A stretch of DNA of 35,000 nucleotides from Flavobacteria bacterium RIFCSPLOWO2_12_FULL_35_11 (GCA_001800975.1 MGWK01000002.1:1-35000); one strand, 5' to 3'; shown: positions 9,281-17,948, counted from the first letter of the stretch. The notes: a model not told the origin generated them from the letters alone. Program-made: numbers and translations.

Positions 9281-9357
9281 TATTTTCTGCAATATAGTAT
9301 TACATATTAATAAATAAGTATTTTTTTAGACTCTAATAGCATATTATGTTAAATAAT
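9281..9357 (+). repeat. Decayed copy of the regulator/GH20 divergent promoter region
   Basis: This stretch aligns with 13421-13498. By hand count the first 50 bp match at 37 positions without gaps, and after a one-base shift 21 of the next 27 match, ending in a shared TGTTAAATAAT. It is the regulatory region of the intact regulator gene, duplicated. The part facing susC still carries the conserved operator blocks; the part facing the relic coding region is degraded. Confidence 0.7.
9282..9311 (-). promoter_or_regulatory. Bipartite operator candidate upstream of susC
   Basis: In the direction of susC the sequence reads ATTAATAT (9311-9304), 9 bp, TATTGCAGAAAAT (9294-9282), then 27 bp to the -7 box. 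The same two blocks with the same two spacings occur upstream of the GH20 gene and of the first tandem lipoprotein gene. Position just upstream of the promoter fits binding by the AraC-type DNA-binding domain of the regulator at 13566-17663; that assignment is inference. Confidence 0.6.
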
Positions 9358-9415
9358 AGTCATTAATTTATTAAAAAAAGAAATTCACAAACTAAATATT
9401 GATGTCTTTATTTTG

Positions 9416-9464
9416 AAATTAATTATGTCAAATATGATATTGTCATATTTGACATAATTAATTT
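9416..9464. repeat. Perfect 22-bp inverted repeat with 5-nt spacer
   Basis: Arms at 9416-9437 and 9443-9464 are exact reverse complements, with spacer TATTG. Each arm contains ATTATGTCAAATATGA or its complement. There is no T-tract on either side, so it does not look like a rho-independent terminator. It lies about 250 bp upstream of the susC start and exactly where about 130 bp of the relic regulator copy (its start codon and signal-peptide region) is missing. It could be an operator, a structured RNA element or the scar of a small mobile element. Confidence 0.85.
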
Positions 9465-9465
9465 G

Positions 9466-9695
9466 AGAGGATGGAATTATTTTCGTTTTTTTCGATTTTC
9501 TACCTAAATTGAAAAAAATTATAATAACTGTTATTAGAATGGAAATAGATAAATATGGATATGTTTTTTATTCTTTTAAGAATTGGATTACTTTCTAGTA
9601 GAGAAATCGACAGAAATTACACACACAAATTAATCATTTACTTTTAAGCCCAATAATTAACGTTGTTAGTATATGAAGCTTACTAAGTTTATTAA
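9466..9695 (+). pseudogene. Relic of a second hybrid two-component regulator (5' propeller fragment)
   Basis: Non-coding today, but clearly homologous to codons about 57-145 of the regulator at 13566-17663. At 9573-9625 versus 13860-13912, 43 of 53 bases match by hand count. Translated in pieces it gives TVIRMEIDKYG against AVERIEIDAKG, and LLRIGLLSSREIDRNYTH against LSRNGLLARREINGNYTQ. The two pieces lie in different frames because of a one-base insertion near 9560-9572, and in-frame stops follow (for example TGA near 9510 and TAA after 9640). It has the same orientation as the intact gene and its decayed promoter copy lies just upstream. Together 9164-9709 holds the susC promoter, the inverted repeat and this relic; I see no intact gene in it. 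Confidence 0.75.
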
Positions 9696-9709
9696 AACTT
9701 TTAGCCCAT

Positions 9710-10558
9710 TTATGGCTCAATAGTTTCTGCTTTAACCCAGTCTATGAGCATCGTGTGAGTTCCTGACCAATTCAATAATCCGGTCCAGCTCATTTGGCGA
9801 AAGCCCATTATTACATCTGATGGGCCATTAGGAACTGGGGTTGTTATCGTTTGTTGGAGCACATTGTCTATATAGAAATCAATTTTGCCATTCCTCCCAT
9901 CCCCACCCTGAAAATGGTTCCATTCAATGGTATAAGTATGAAACATATCGTCATTTAAAGAGATTTTTCTCCCTTTACTGTTAATAACTGGCTTTTTAAA
10001 AGAGCCTTCAGGTTTATAATCACTTAGGCTGGAATTACTCCATGAATTAAAACGTGCGTCCGTCCATCCATTAGGCGGATTGGTTTGGTGGCCCTCTGGC
10101 AAGGTTCCTGCATCATCGGGCACAATTTCAATGTCAATTTCGTCAAAAGTGGTGTCTTCATTGTATGTGAATATAAATCCACCCACCCCGGATACAGCAA
10201 TACCTTTTGCAAACATTACCAAGCGATGGCCTGGCCCTATATTTTTGAATGATATGGTTTGAAAGGGAAATGTCTCATCGGTATCATTATCAGTTTCGGC
10301 ATCAATAGTAATATAGGCATAACCATCGCCTGGCACAAAATCTTCCCATTTTTGTTGATTTGGATACATGTCATTTACAAAAGACCATTCAAAACCAACA
10401 TCTGATAATGGCTTTCCAGGTTTATCGAAATCTTCAAACATGATGATTTGAGATTCAAATTTCTTCTCTTTGGCCTTACAACTTATAAATAATAGCAAGC
10501 ATAAAATAGCTGTTAAAGAAAATAAAAGGCAATCGCATGTTTTTAATTTGGGATACAT
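9710..10558 (-). CDS. GH16-family beta-glycanase lipoprotein
   Basis: 282 aa with a lipoprotein signal ending LLLFISC (Cys27), so probably exposed at the cell surface. The jelly-roll of GH16 is indicated by the catalytic motif EIDIE at residues 140-144 in TTFDEIDIEIV, where the two glutamates act as nucleophile and acid/base. Downstream are the usual strands FHTYTIEWNHFQGGDGRNGK, IDFYIDNVLQQTITTP and IMGFRQMSWTG. The motif is the five-residue form without the beta-bulge residue. Family members cleave internal beta-1,3 or beta-1,4 links in glucans, galactans or host-type poly-LacNAc; specificity cannot be read here. It is 24 bp downstream of the GH20-like gene and probably co-transcribed from the GH20 promoter. 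Confidence 0.82.
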   Translation of the reverse strand: MYPKLKTCDCLLFSLTAILCLLLFISCKAKEKKFESQIIMFEDFDKPGKPLSDVGFEWSFVNDMYPNQQKWEDFVPGDGYAYITIDAETDNDTDETFPFQTISFKNIGPGHRLVMFAKGIAVSGVGGFIFTYNEDTTFDEIDIEIVPDDAGTLPEGHQTNPPNGWTDARFNSWSNSSLSDYKPEGSFKKPVINSKGRKISLNDDMFHTYTIEWNHFQGGDGRNGKIDFYIDNVLQQTITTPVPNGPSDVIMGFRQMSWTGLLNWSGTHTMLIDWVKAETIEP

Positions 10559-10582
10559 ATAGTTATTTTTTCAAAGGCGCCA

Positions 10583-11560
10583 TTATATAAATTTTAACCT
10601 GTCTATTTGGTTTAACAAAATCTCTCTATTTTCATCGGAACACTTAATCCATTTGGTAAACAAAAATCCATCTCCACCTTCATTTTTCATTACTTTATCC
10701 CATTTTTCAATTCGCTCAAGGTTATCGCCCGGCGCTACCCATACCTCGAAACCAAAATCTGTTAAGCGTTGCACAAGGCCTTGATGCACCAAGTCGTAAT
10801 CCCAGACAATATGTGTAATATACTTTGGCAAATCAGGCTCGGCTACCTTCATTTTATCGGCATGAACTTGTGCGATAACATCGCGGTTCTCATAGGCGGT
10901 ATCATTCCATACCACAGTTTGAAGCCCTTTATTTTTAAGGTAATTATCAAAAAATATAATGGTTTCCACATACTGGTTTAACGATCTGTGGTGATCTTCA
11001 TCCATACCTATGTGAAAATAATTTTGAGGCTTACAAACACTTATAATCTCCTCCATTACTTCTAACGCAACTTTTCTATAATCGGCTCGATTACTAACAA
11101 AATTAAGTTCGTCCCAGTGCGGGTATAACCATTTGTCGTGTAAATTCCTTCCACTTCTTGAAAAATTCAGCTTAGGAATAAAGTCAATTCCCAATTCCCT
11201 GGCGCTATCCGCAAATTGTTTTAGCTCATCCATAGGAACACTATAATGTCGCGTTAATTCTGGATGTGATTTGTAAATTACGCCATCTTCAATATCTAAA
11301 ATGACCGTATTAAAACCAGATTCTTTCATTTTATTTAAAATTGCTAAGCCAGCCTCTAAAGAGAAAGATGCCTCAGATTCTTTTCTAACATTCCAAGAGG
11401 GGTCATAGTGTGTCATATGCAAAAGCAATGCTTTTACCTTAGGTTTTTTCTCTGTTGATTTTTCATATACGCGTGCCTCCTTTTCGCAAGAAACTCGTTT
11501 AATTGAAGAATTAATTGTATTTAAAGATATCAAGGTAAAAATCAGCAAGAGGTATTTCAT
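10583..11560 (-). CDS. GH20-like TIM-barrel glycosidase-related protein
   Basis: 325 aa with an N-terminal hydrophobic signal (MKYLLLIFTLISLNTINSS); a lipobox is not convincing. It lacks the GH20 N-terminal beta domain and consists only of a barrel. Strand-end motifs resemble GH20: GFNTVILDIEDGV, DELKQFADSARELGIDFIPKLN, and FHIGMDEDHHRS at 182-193, where D187-E188 occupy the place of the GH20 catalytic Asp-Glu (HxGGDE). Later LQTVVWNDTAYEN and HIVWDYD fit the C-terminal barrel strands. The second glycine of HxGGDE is methionine. It may be a divergent exo-hexosaminidase or a related glycosidase. It lies between the canonical GH20 gene (98 bp upstream) and the GH16 gene (22 bp downstream). Confidence 0.65.
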   Translation of the reverse strand: MKYLLLIFTLISLNTINSSIKRVSCEKEARVYEKSTEKKPKVKALLLHMTHYDPSWNVRKESEASFSLEAGLAILNKMKESGFNTVILDIEDGVIYKSHPELTRHYSVPMDELKQFADSARELGIDFIPKLNFSRSGRNLHDKWLYPHWDELNFVSNRADYRKVALEVMEEIISVCKPQNYFHIGMDEDHHRSLNQYVETIIFFDNYLKNKGLQTVVWNDTAYENRDVIAQVHADKMKVAEPDLPKYITHIVWDYDLVHQGLVQRLTDFGFEVWVAPGDNLERIEKWDKVMKNEGGDGFLFTKWIKCSDENREILLNQIDRLKFI

Positions 11561-11658
11561 AATAGTTATAATTAATTGTTTTCAACATCAAAATACCTAT
11601 TCATTTGAACGGGTAAATAACAGTAAGAATGTAGATTAACTAAATTTTTAAGTCCTTA

Positions 11659-13314
11659 TTATTTTTTGGTTTCCTCATTTTCTATTGAAGAATCTGGCGC
11701 ATAATAAATACCTCTTTGCTCCCAATATTTTTGTAAACCTTTTAATCCTAACTTAAAATTCTCGAAATTTTTATTCTCTTTTTTAGTCCACCCAACTTCT
11801 GCATAAGCCGCTATTCTAGGAAATACTAAAAAATGCATTTCACCATTTGTAGGAATCCATTCACTCCACATTTGGCAGCCTGTGCCAATTACCTTATCGT
11901 GATACTTAGGATCAAGATTGTATGGAATAGGGTCAAAAGCATATGCTTTTGATAATGGTATAGTCTTATAATCGTAATCTAAGTAAGTTTCTGTATGCAA
12001 TGAATTTACAATAGCATAACCATTGGTGGCAGCCTCCATTAATAGCGCAATGTCACCTTTCCAGAAATGAACAACAGTTCCCTTTGCCAATTCCTGGCCT
12101 AAGGCTGCATTATTATCTTCAGATTCCTGATATGTATGCAACTGATGCCCCATTATTTCATTCCATCCCATCATATTTCTTCCTTTACTCTCCAAATATT
12201 TCGAAATCCTATTTGTGAAGAAAACCTGCAATTCAGCTGGTGACGCCAATTTATTTTCCTTCATATAGGCTTGCACCGTTTCAGAATTTTTCCAATGAGT
12301 GTACTTAACTTCATCTCCACCAATATGAATAACTTTTGATGGAAAAAGATCCATAACTTCATCAAGTACATCTGTTAGAAATTGATATACTTTTGGGTCA
12401 CTAACATCATATACATCTTCACTTACGCCAAATTTAGTTGGCATTTCAATTTTCTTTTTATTGGTGCCCAACCAAGAATAAGAAGCAATAGCCGCAGTTG
12501 CATGACCCGGCATTTCTATTTCAGGCACAACGGTTATATGTCTTTCTGAGGCATATTTAACAATTTCTTTTATTTCATTTTGGGTATAAAAACCGCTGTG
12601 CGGTTCAGCAGATTGGATAGGACTGTCCCAATGTAAAGGCCCAATTTGGGTGCTTGGTCTAATGGATCCAATTTCTGTAAGCAATGGGTATTTTTTAATT
12701 TCTATTCTCCATCCCTGGTCATCAACCAAATGCCAATGAAAAACATTCATTTTTAATCGGGCCATTTCATCTAAAAGCATTTTCACCTGTTTCATTCCTT
12801 TAAAATATCGGGCTTCATCGAGCATAAATGCACGCCAAGAAAATCTAGGGACATCTTTAATTACAACTTCGGGAATATCAATAGATGTGGCTTCTAATGG
12901 AGAAACACCGAAGCTTACAGGAAATAATTGTTTTAAACTTTGAAGTCCATAGAACCAACCTGTGTTAGTAGAGGCTATAATTTGTATGCCATTTTTAGAT
13001 ACTTGGAGTTCATATCTCTCTTTATCAAATTTCAAGTTTTTTTTAAATATAATGCTTCCAGAATGCTGGTTTTTTGATAAAACAGTCGATATGTCACTGC
13101 CCAATCCTTTATGAATAAAGTCTTGCAACAAAATTGCTGCATCCTTGCTGTCTTCCATAAACAAAATTTCTGTTTCGCCATTAATTGTAAAAATGCCTTT
13201 GCCAATAGTGAGCTCTTGTGGCTGCGGAATAATATTAATAGTTGATTGCGCGAATAAGTTTGAAACTGCCGTTAGATAAAAGAGGCCTATTAAAGCTACA
13301 TATTTAATTTTCAT
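11659..13314 (-). CDS. GH20 beta-N-acetylhexosaminidase
   Basis: 551 aa with a cleavable signal peptide (ending SNLFAQ), so periplasmic or exported. The N-terminal GH20b domain spans about 24-155 (INIIPQPQELTIGKG), followed by the catalytic barrel: FMLDEARYF, MARLKMNVFHWHLVDDQGWR (about 185-203), VVPEIEMPGHATAA, and HIGGDE at 330-335 with the catalytic pair D334-E335. These are all canonical. The family removes terminal beta-linked GlcNAc or GalNAc by substrate-assisted catalysis through the N-acetyl group. It is the first gene of a three-gene unit (GH20, GH20-like, GH16) and is divergent from the regulator gene, sharing a 251-bp control region. Confidence 0.93.
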   Translation of the reverse strand: MKIKYVALIGLFYLTAVSNLFAQSTINIIPQPQELTIGKGIFTINGETEILFMEDSKDAAILLQDFIHKGLGSDISTVLSKNQHSGSIIFKKNLKFDKERYELQVSKNGIQIIASTNTGWFYGLQSLKQLFPVSFGVSPLEATSIDIPEVVIKDVPRFSWRAFMLDEARYFKGMKQVKMLLDEMARLKMNVFHWHLVDDQGWRIEIKKYPLLTEIGSIRPSTQIGPLHWDSPIQSAEPHSGFYTQNEIKEIVKYASERHITVVPEIEMPGHATAAIASYSWLGTNKKKIEMPTKFGVSEDVYDVSDPKVYQFLTDVLDEVMDLFPSKVIHIGGDEVKYTHWKNSETVQAYMKENKLASPAELQVFFTNRISKYLESKGRNMMGWNEIMGHQLHTYQESEDNNAALGQELAKGTVVHFWKGDIALLMEAATNGYAIVNSLHTETYLDYDYKTIPLSKAYAFDPIPYNLDPKYHDKVIGTGCQMWSEWIPTNGEMHFLVFPRIAAYAEVGWTKKENKNFENFKLGLKGLQKYWEQRGIYYAPDSSIENEETKK

Positions 13315-13386
13315 AATTTAACTGTTTATTTTATTAATAGTGATTTTGAAAACTAATTTATAGACATAATATAGAATTCTTTTAAA

Positions 13387-13394
13387 CAAAATTA
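13387..13394 (-). promoter_or_regulatory. Predicted -7 box of the GH20 unit
   Basis: The minus strand reads TAATTTTG, a full match to the Bacteroidota TAnnTTTG consensus. It is 72 bp upstream of the GH20 ATG at 13314, a typical leader length. It lies 27 bp downstream of the TATTGCAGAAAA element, the same spacing as at susC and at the tandem lipoproteins. Confidence 0.6.
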
Positions 13395-13421
13395 CATGCT
13401 ATTATATTGCTAAAAGTTAAT

Positions 13422-13451
13422 TTTTTCTGCAATAACATATGATATATTAGT
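13422..13451 (-). promoter_or_regulatory. Bipartite operator candidate upstream of GH20
   Basis: In the direction of GH20: ACTAATAT (13451-13444), 9 bp, TATTGCAGAAAAA (13434-13422), then 27 bp to the -7 box. It differs from the susC copy by one base in each block. It lies between the divergent GH20 and regulator genes, so it might also serve in autoregulation. Confidence 0.6.
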
Positions 13452-13506
13452 AAATATTCATTTTTTCCCAACTCAAATAGTAATAAATGTTAAATAATAT
13501 TAATTA

Positions 13507-13539
13507 TTTGTAAATTCAAAAGAATAAGTTATATTATTG
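13507..13539 (+). promoter_or_regulatory. Possible promoter of the hybrid regulator
   Basis: TTTG at 13507-13510 and TATTATTG at 13532-13539, separated by 21 bp, approximate the Bacteroidota -33/-7 pattern with one mismatch in the -7 box. The regulator ATG is 26 bp further on. In AT-rich DNA such weak matches are common, so this is tentative. Confidence 0.3.
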
Positions 13540-13565
13540 CGAAATCAAATCGTTTTCTTCTAAAA

Positions 13566-16500
13566 ATGACAAAATCATATTTAATCATCCTATTCATTAC
13601 AATAAACATTATTAATTTAAGAAGTCAGAATAATGTTAATTTTTCCCATTTGTCTCCCAAAACAGATAGTGGATACAGGATGATAAAAAATACGATACAA
13701 GACCCATTAGGGTATGTCTGGATGTCACAAGATAAAGGGATATTAAAATATGACGGTTATGAATATTGGTTTGAGTCGATTGATGCTATTTTTAATAAAA
13801 ATGAACTTAAGGATGCTGTTGAGAGAATAGAAATAGATGCTAAAGGAAATATCTTAGTTCTTTCGAGAAATGGATTGCTTGCCAGAAGAGAAATCAATGG
13901 AAATTACACACAACTCAATAACTTCTTTTCTAAATCAAATAAACTTGTTTTAATTAATAAAATCTTTACAAAGAAAAATCAAGTTTGGCTGACAGATTAT
14001 TCAGGGACTATTTACCTGGAAAATAAAATCACTTCTAAATTTGACAGCATAAGCACAATTCCAAATATTCATCTCAATAAAATTGAAATTGTAGATCTAG
14101 AGCTTACAAAAAATAACGACCTCATAATTAGCACAAATGTTGGGGTTTTGTATAAATACTCAATAACCCACAATAAATTACAGGAAATAAAGGGCCCTTT
14201 TAATGAATATCCCGGCATCCTTTATATTACCTTAGGAAAAAACGATGATTTATGGATAGGTACAGAATATATGGGTTTATTTCAATATGACTTTACTAAA
14301 AGTAAATTTACTCATCATTCATACTATTTAGATAATGTGGATGTTTTAGCAAAGGATATGATACTGGTACTTTATTGCGATAGCGAAGGGATTATTTGGG
14401 CTGGATCGGATGGAGAAGGCTTATATCGTATTAATCCGGAAAATGGAGAGATAAAGCTTATTCGCCACATTTCTTTTGACCAATATTCTCTTAGCAGTAA
14501 TGTTATCATTGACATCAATGAAGACTCCAACGAAAACTTATGGGTAATCACAAATTATGGAGATGTTAACGTACTTCCAAATAATGAAAATAATATATTT
14601 CATCATAAAGGATCCACAAAAAACATATCAGCAAGAGTATTGTCAATTTTTAAGGATTCCAAAAATAATCTTTGGATTGGAACAGATGGCAAAGGATTAA
14701 CAAGGACAAATCTCATAACAGGTAGCGAAAATCAATATTTGACTATTAAAAACACTATTGAAGGTGATTATATTCAATCGATCATAGAGGACAATAATTC
14801 CAATATTTGGATTGGTTCCTATAAAAACGGATTGTGGTTTTATAACTCCAAAACAACTGTAATTTCTAAAATACCAATTTCAAATTCCAAAGGAATTGAG
14901 GCCACAGACGTTTTAACCATATTTAATGACTCAAAAGGCAGAATTTGGGTAGGATCTGATATTGGCTTATTTCTTTTTAATGCTAAAAAAGAAAAAATCG
15001 CCTCATTTTACTTTGAGGAGAAAGGGCTTTCTGGAGAACTGGTTAGATCTATTATTGAAGATTCCGATAACAATGTTTGGGTAGGAATGGATAGAGGAGG
15101 TCTTTTTAAATTTAACGAAAAGGAAAGCGTAATAAATTCAAATTTTCAAAGGTTTCCATACGCCAAGGAAAACAGTAAATCAACTGAAGATGACTACATT
15201 ACAACTATGTCGGCAGATACCAAAAAAGGAATTTGGATAGTGAATTTGCAAGGAGAACTTTTTTACTTTAACACAATTGACCAAACATTTAAAGAATATA
15301 AAAACTTTAAGTCTTTTAAAGATGCTACTTTTCAAACAGTATTAATGGAAGATGACAATAACCTTTGGCTAAGTTCCAGTCATGGGCTTTGGCATTTTAA
15401 TGTGAAAGATTCAACCGTCAGAAATTATTATAAAACAGATGGCTTTCAAAATGATTATTATATCAAAAGAAGCGCTTTTAAAGACAAATATGGCTTTCTT
15501 TATTTTGGTGGGATAAATGGCGTAAATGGCTTTAATCCTAAGGATCTTTCAAAAACCCCAATCAATTCACAACTTCATATAAATTCAATTGAAATACTTA
15601 ACAAATCTGCATCCTTATTGATCCCGGACCAAGTAAAAAATGGAATAGAACAAGTTAAAACATTAGATTTGGCTCATGATCAGTCCTCATTTTCTTTTCG
15701 CTTTTCCACAATAGGAACTATTTTAAATTCGAATTATTTTTATGCTTATAGGTTAAAGGGTTTTAATGATGAATGGAAAATTACTCAAAATGAGCGCGTT
15801 GCCACTTATACCAATATTCCTCCTGGAGATTACATTTTTGAAGTAAAAGCGGCAACTTTAATCGGAAATTGGGATATTCCGGTAAAAGCCATTCAAATTA
15901 AAGTCCATCCTCCAATTTGGAACCATCCTTTAGTGCATTTGTTATATTTCATCATATTTTTTGTTGTCATTTACAGTATTTTTAGGTGGTATAAACTTCG
16001 GAAAAATTTGCTTTTACAAAAATTTAAAAATAATCAGGAAAAAGAAATATATGCTGAAAAAATGAGCTTTTTTTCAAAAATGTCTCATGAAATTCAAACG
16101 CCATTAACTTTAATTTTGAGCCCTATTGAAAAAATGCTTGTTAATTCAGAAGAAAATGGTGATTTGTTGTTAACCCAACGATTAAAAATTATATCCAATA
16201 ACGCAAAACGGCTTTCAAGGATTGCCAATGAACTCACAACAATTAGAAATAAGGAAATAGGCCAATTAAAGTTAAAGGTTTCCGAAAAAGATATTATAAA
16301 AGAAATAAAAGAAATTGCCGAATCATTTACAGAACAGGCGCGATTTAAAAAAATTGATTTTGAGCAGAAGTATTTTGATGAATCATATAAACTTTGGTTT
16401 GATCTTCAACTCGTTGAACATATCATCTATAATTTACTGTCAAATGCATTTAAATTCACGCCTCGTGAAGGAAAAATAAAGCTTGAAACAAAAATTGATA

Positions 16501-17663
16501 TCGAAAAAAAGATGTTTATGGTTGCAATTGCCGATTCTGGCCATGGAATTTCAAAAGAAGAGCATGCCAAGGTTTTTAAATTATTTTACAGAACAAATAA
16601 AGGTAAAAAATTTCATGGAACCGGAATTGGATTGGCACTTGTAAAAGAATTGATTGACCTTCACAAAGGAGAAATAATTATTAATTCTGAACCAAAAAAA
16701 GGAACCGAATTCATAGTGTATATACCTTTGGACAAAGCTAAATATTCAAAAAAAGATATAGTTAACTCTGAAGAAGAACCAATTAATGAATTAAAAACAA
16801 GTTTAAAACAACCGCTTAAGTTGGCCCAAATCGAAAATTCAAAATACAATAAACAAACACTTTTGATTGTTGAAGATAATTTTGAGATGCAAAATTTTTT
16901 ACAAGATATATTCCGTAACAATTATAAAATACTTTTGGCCGACAATGGAGCCGAAGGACTGGAAGTTGCCATAAATGAGCAACCAAATATCATAATTTCA
17001 GATATTTCAATGCCAATAATGAATGGGTTGGAAATGTGTGAGAACCTGCAAAATAATCATGAAACTTCTCATATCCCAATAATATTATTAACTGCAAAAA
17101 ACACCACTGAAACTAAATTAAAAGGATTGGAATATGGCGCCATTGAATTCATTCAAAAACCATTTGACATTAAGGAATTACAGTTAAAAACGCACAATAT
17201 CTTAACGTCTCATGAAAAGGTTTATTCAAACTTTGCCTCCCAATATATAAGCACCCCGGAACAAAGTAAATCAAAATCAAAGGATGTGCTCTTTTTGGAA
17301 AAATTAATTGGCATTCTGAATTCGGAATTGGACAATCCAGAATTTAAATTGGAGAGCCTTGCCAACACTTTGAATATGAGTTATTCGGCTATTTACAGAA
17401 AATGCCAAAATTTAACCGGAAAGACGATTGTTGATTTATTTCGGTTAATGCGTTTGAAAAAATCCGCTATTCATATTTGTAAAAATGGCTATTCAATTTC
17501 TGAAGCCTGTTTTGCCGTTGGTTTTAATGACACCAAGTACTTTTCAAAATGTTTTAAAATACATTTCAAAAAAACACCAAACACTTTTAAAAAGGAAGCT
17601 GAAAACTCGGATTTGGATTCCTTTTTAACAACGTATAAGCTCAATGAATTTGATATAATATAG
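13566..17663 (+). CDS. Hybrid two-component system regulator (propeller-kinase-receiver-AraC)
   Basis: 1365 aa. A signal peptide precedes a periplasmic sensor of repeated propeller blades (about 25-690; repeats such as NLWIGTDGKGL, NIWIGSYKNGLW, NVWVGMDRGGLF), then a Y_Y_Y domain (about 700-785) and one transmembrane helix (about 790-808, PLVHLLYFIIFFVVIYSIF). The cytoplasmic part has HisKA with phospho-acceptor His841 (MSHEIQTPLTLIL), HATPase (NLLSNAFKFTP, GTGIGLALVKELI), a receiver (LLIVEDN, phospho-acceptor Asp1146 in ISDISMPIMNG) and an AraC helix-turn-helix (about 1245-1350, ISEACFAVGFNDTKYFSKCF). Such proteins sense oligosaccharides in the periplasm and activate polysaccharide-utilisation genes. 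It is flanked by its likely targets, and a decayed second copy lies beside susC. Confidence 0.96.
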   Translation: MTKSYLIILFITINIINLRSQNNVNFSHLSPKTDSGYRMIKNTIQDPLGYVWMSQDKGILKYDGYEYWFESIDAIFNKNELKDAVERIEIDAKGNILVLSRNGLLARREINGNYTQLNNFFSKSNKLVLINKIFTKKNQVWLTDYSGTIYLENKITSKFDSISTIPNIHLNKIEIVDLELTKNNDLIISTNVGVLYKYSITHNKLQEIKGPFNEYPGILYITLGKNDDLWIGTEYMGLFQYDFTKSKFTHHSYYLDNVDVLAKDMILVLYCDSEGIIWAGSDGEGLYRINPENGEIKLIRHISFDQYSLSSNVIIDINEDSNENLWVITNYGDVNVLPNNENNIFHHKGSTKNISARVLSIFKDSKNNLWIGTDGKGLTRTNLITGSENQYLTIKNTIEGDYIQSIIEDNNSNIWIGSYKNGLWFYNSKTTVISKIPISNSKGIEATDVLTIFNDSKGRIWVGSDIGLFLFNAKKEKIASFYFEEKGLSGELVRSIIEDSDNNVWVGMDRGGLFKFNEKESVINSNFQRFPYAKENSKSTEDDYITTMSADTKKGIWIVNLQGELFYFNTIDQTFKEYKNFKSFKDATFQTVLMEDDNNLWLSSSHGLWHFNVKDSTVRNYYKTDGFQNDYYIKRSAFKDKYGFLYFGGINGVNGFNPKDLSKTPINSQLHINSIEILNKSASLLIPDQVKNGIEQVKTLDLAHDQSSFSFRFSTIGTILNSNYFYAYRLKGFNDEWKITQNERVATYTNIPPGDYIFEVKAATLIGNWDIPVKAIQIKVHPPIWNHPLVHLLYFIIFFVVIYSIFRWYKLRKNLLLQKFKNNQEKEIYAEKMSFFSKMSHEIQTPLTLILSPIEKMLVNSEENGDLLLTQRLKIISNNAKRLSRIANELTTIRNKEIGQLKLKVSEKDIIKEIKEIAESFTEQARFKKIDFEQKYFDESYKLWFDLQLVEHIIYNLLSNAFKFTPREGKIKLETKIDIEKKMFMVAIADSGHGISKEEHAKVFKLFYRTNKGKKFHGTGIGLALVKELIDLHKGEIIINSEPKKGTEFIVYIPLDKAKYSKKDIVNSEEEPINELKTSLKQPLKLAQIENSKYNKQTLLIVEDNFEMQNFLQDIFRNNYKILLADNGAEGLEVAINEQPNIIISDISMPIMNGLEMCENLQNNHETSHIPIILLTAKNTTETKLKGLEYGAIEFIQKPFDIKELQLKTHNILTSHEKVYSNFASQYISTPEQSKSKSKDVLFLEKLIGILNSELDNPEFKLESLANTLNMSYSAIYRKCQNLTGKTIVDLFRLMRLKKSAIHICKNGYSISEACFAVGFNDTKYFSKCFKIHFKKTPNTFKKEAENSDLDSFLTTYKLNEFDII

Positions 17664-17814
17664 ACTTATTGCTATATTTAGTAATCATTAGAAAGCGCTA
17701 CCGCTAACTCACTGCTTAGGAGTTAAAGATTGATCAAGATACTATATATCAGTATTTTGAACAATACACAAACGCTTCTTTATCCTAAAATAATTGCACC
17801 CAACGGGTTAATTC

Positions 17815-17844
17815 ATTAATATATCCTACCATATTGCAGAAAAT
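17815..17844 (+). promoter_or_regulatory. Bipartite operator candidate upstream of the tandem lipoproteins
   Basis: ATTAATAT (17815-17822), 9 bp, TATTGCAGAAAAT (17832-17844), then 27 bp to a -7 box. Both blocks are identical to those upstream of susC, though the rest of this region shows no obvious homology to the susC or GH20 upstream regions. The remainder of the 285-bp gap 17664-17948 holds nothing I recognise. Confidence 0.6.
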
Positions 17845-17871
17845 TTCTACTTATATTAATACAGCTACTTA

Positions 17872-17879
17872 TAACTTTG
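17872..17879 (+). promoter_or_regulatory. Predicted -7 box of the tandem lipoprotein unit
   Basis: TAACTTTG is a full match to TAnnTTTG and lies 69 bp upstream of the chosen ATG at 17949 and exactly 27 bp after the TATTGCAGAAAAT element. No clear -33 box is seen. Confidence 0.6.
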
Positions 17880-17948
17880 TTTTAGAAAATTACAGGTTAA
17901 CTTACTTAGGTTGGTATTCAAAATTTATTATTAATGATTTATTACAAA

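Noticed and set aside
9416-9464. Inverted repeat as a transcription terminator of the GH16 unit
   Set aside because: No T-tract follows on either strand and it lies about 250 bp past the GH16 stop.
17934-17948. Earlier ATG for the first tandem lipoprotein
   Set aside because: The sequence around 17949 is shared with the start of the paralogue at 18789, and the signal peptide is complete from there.
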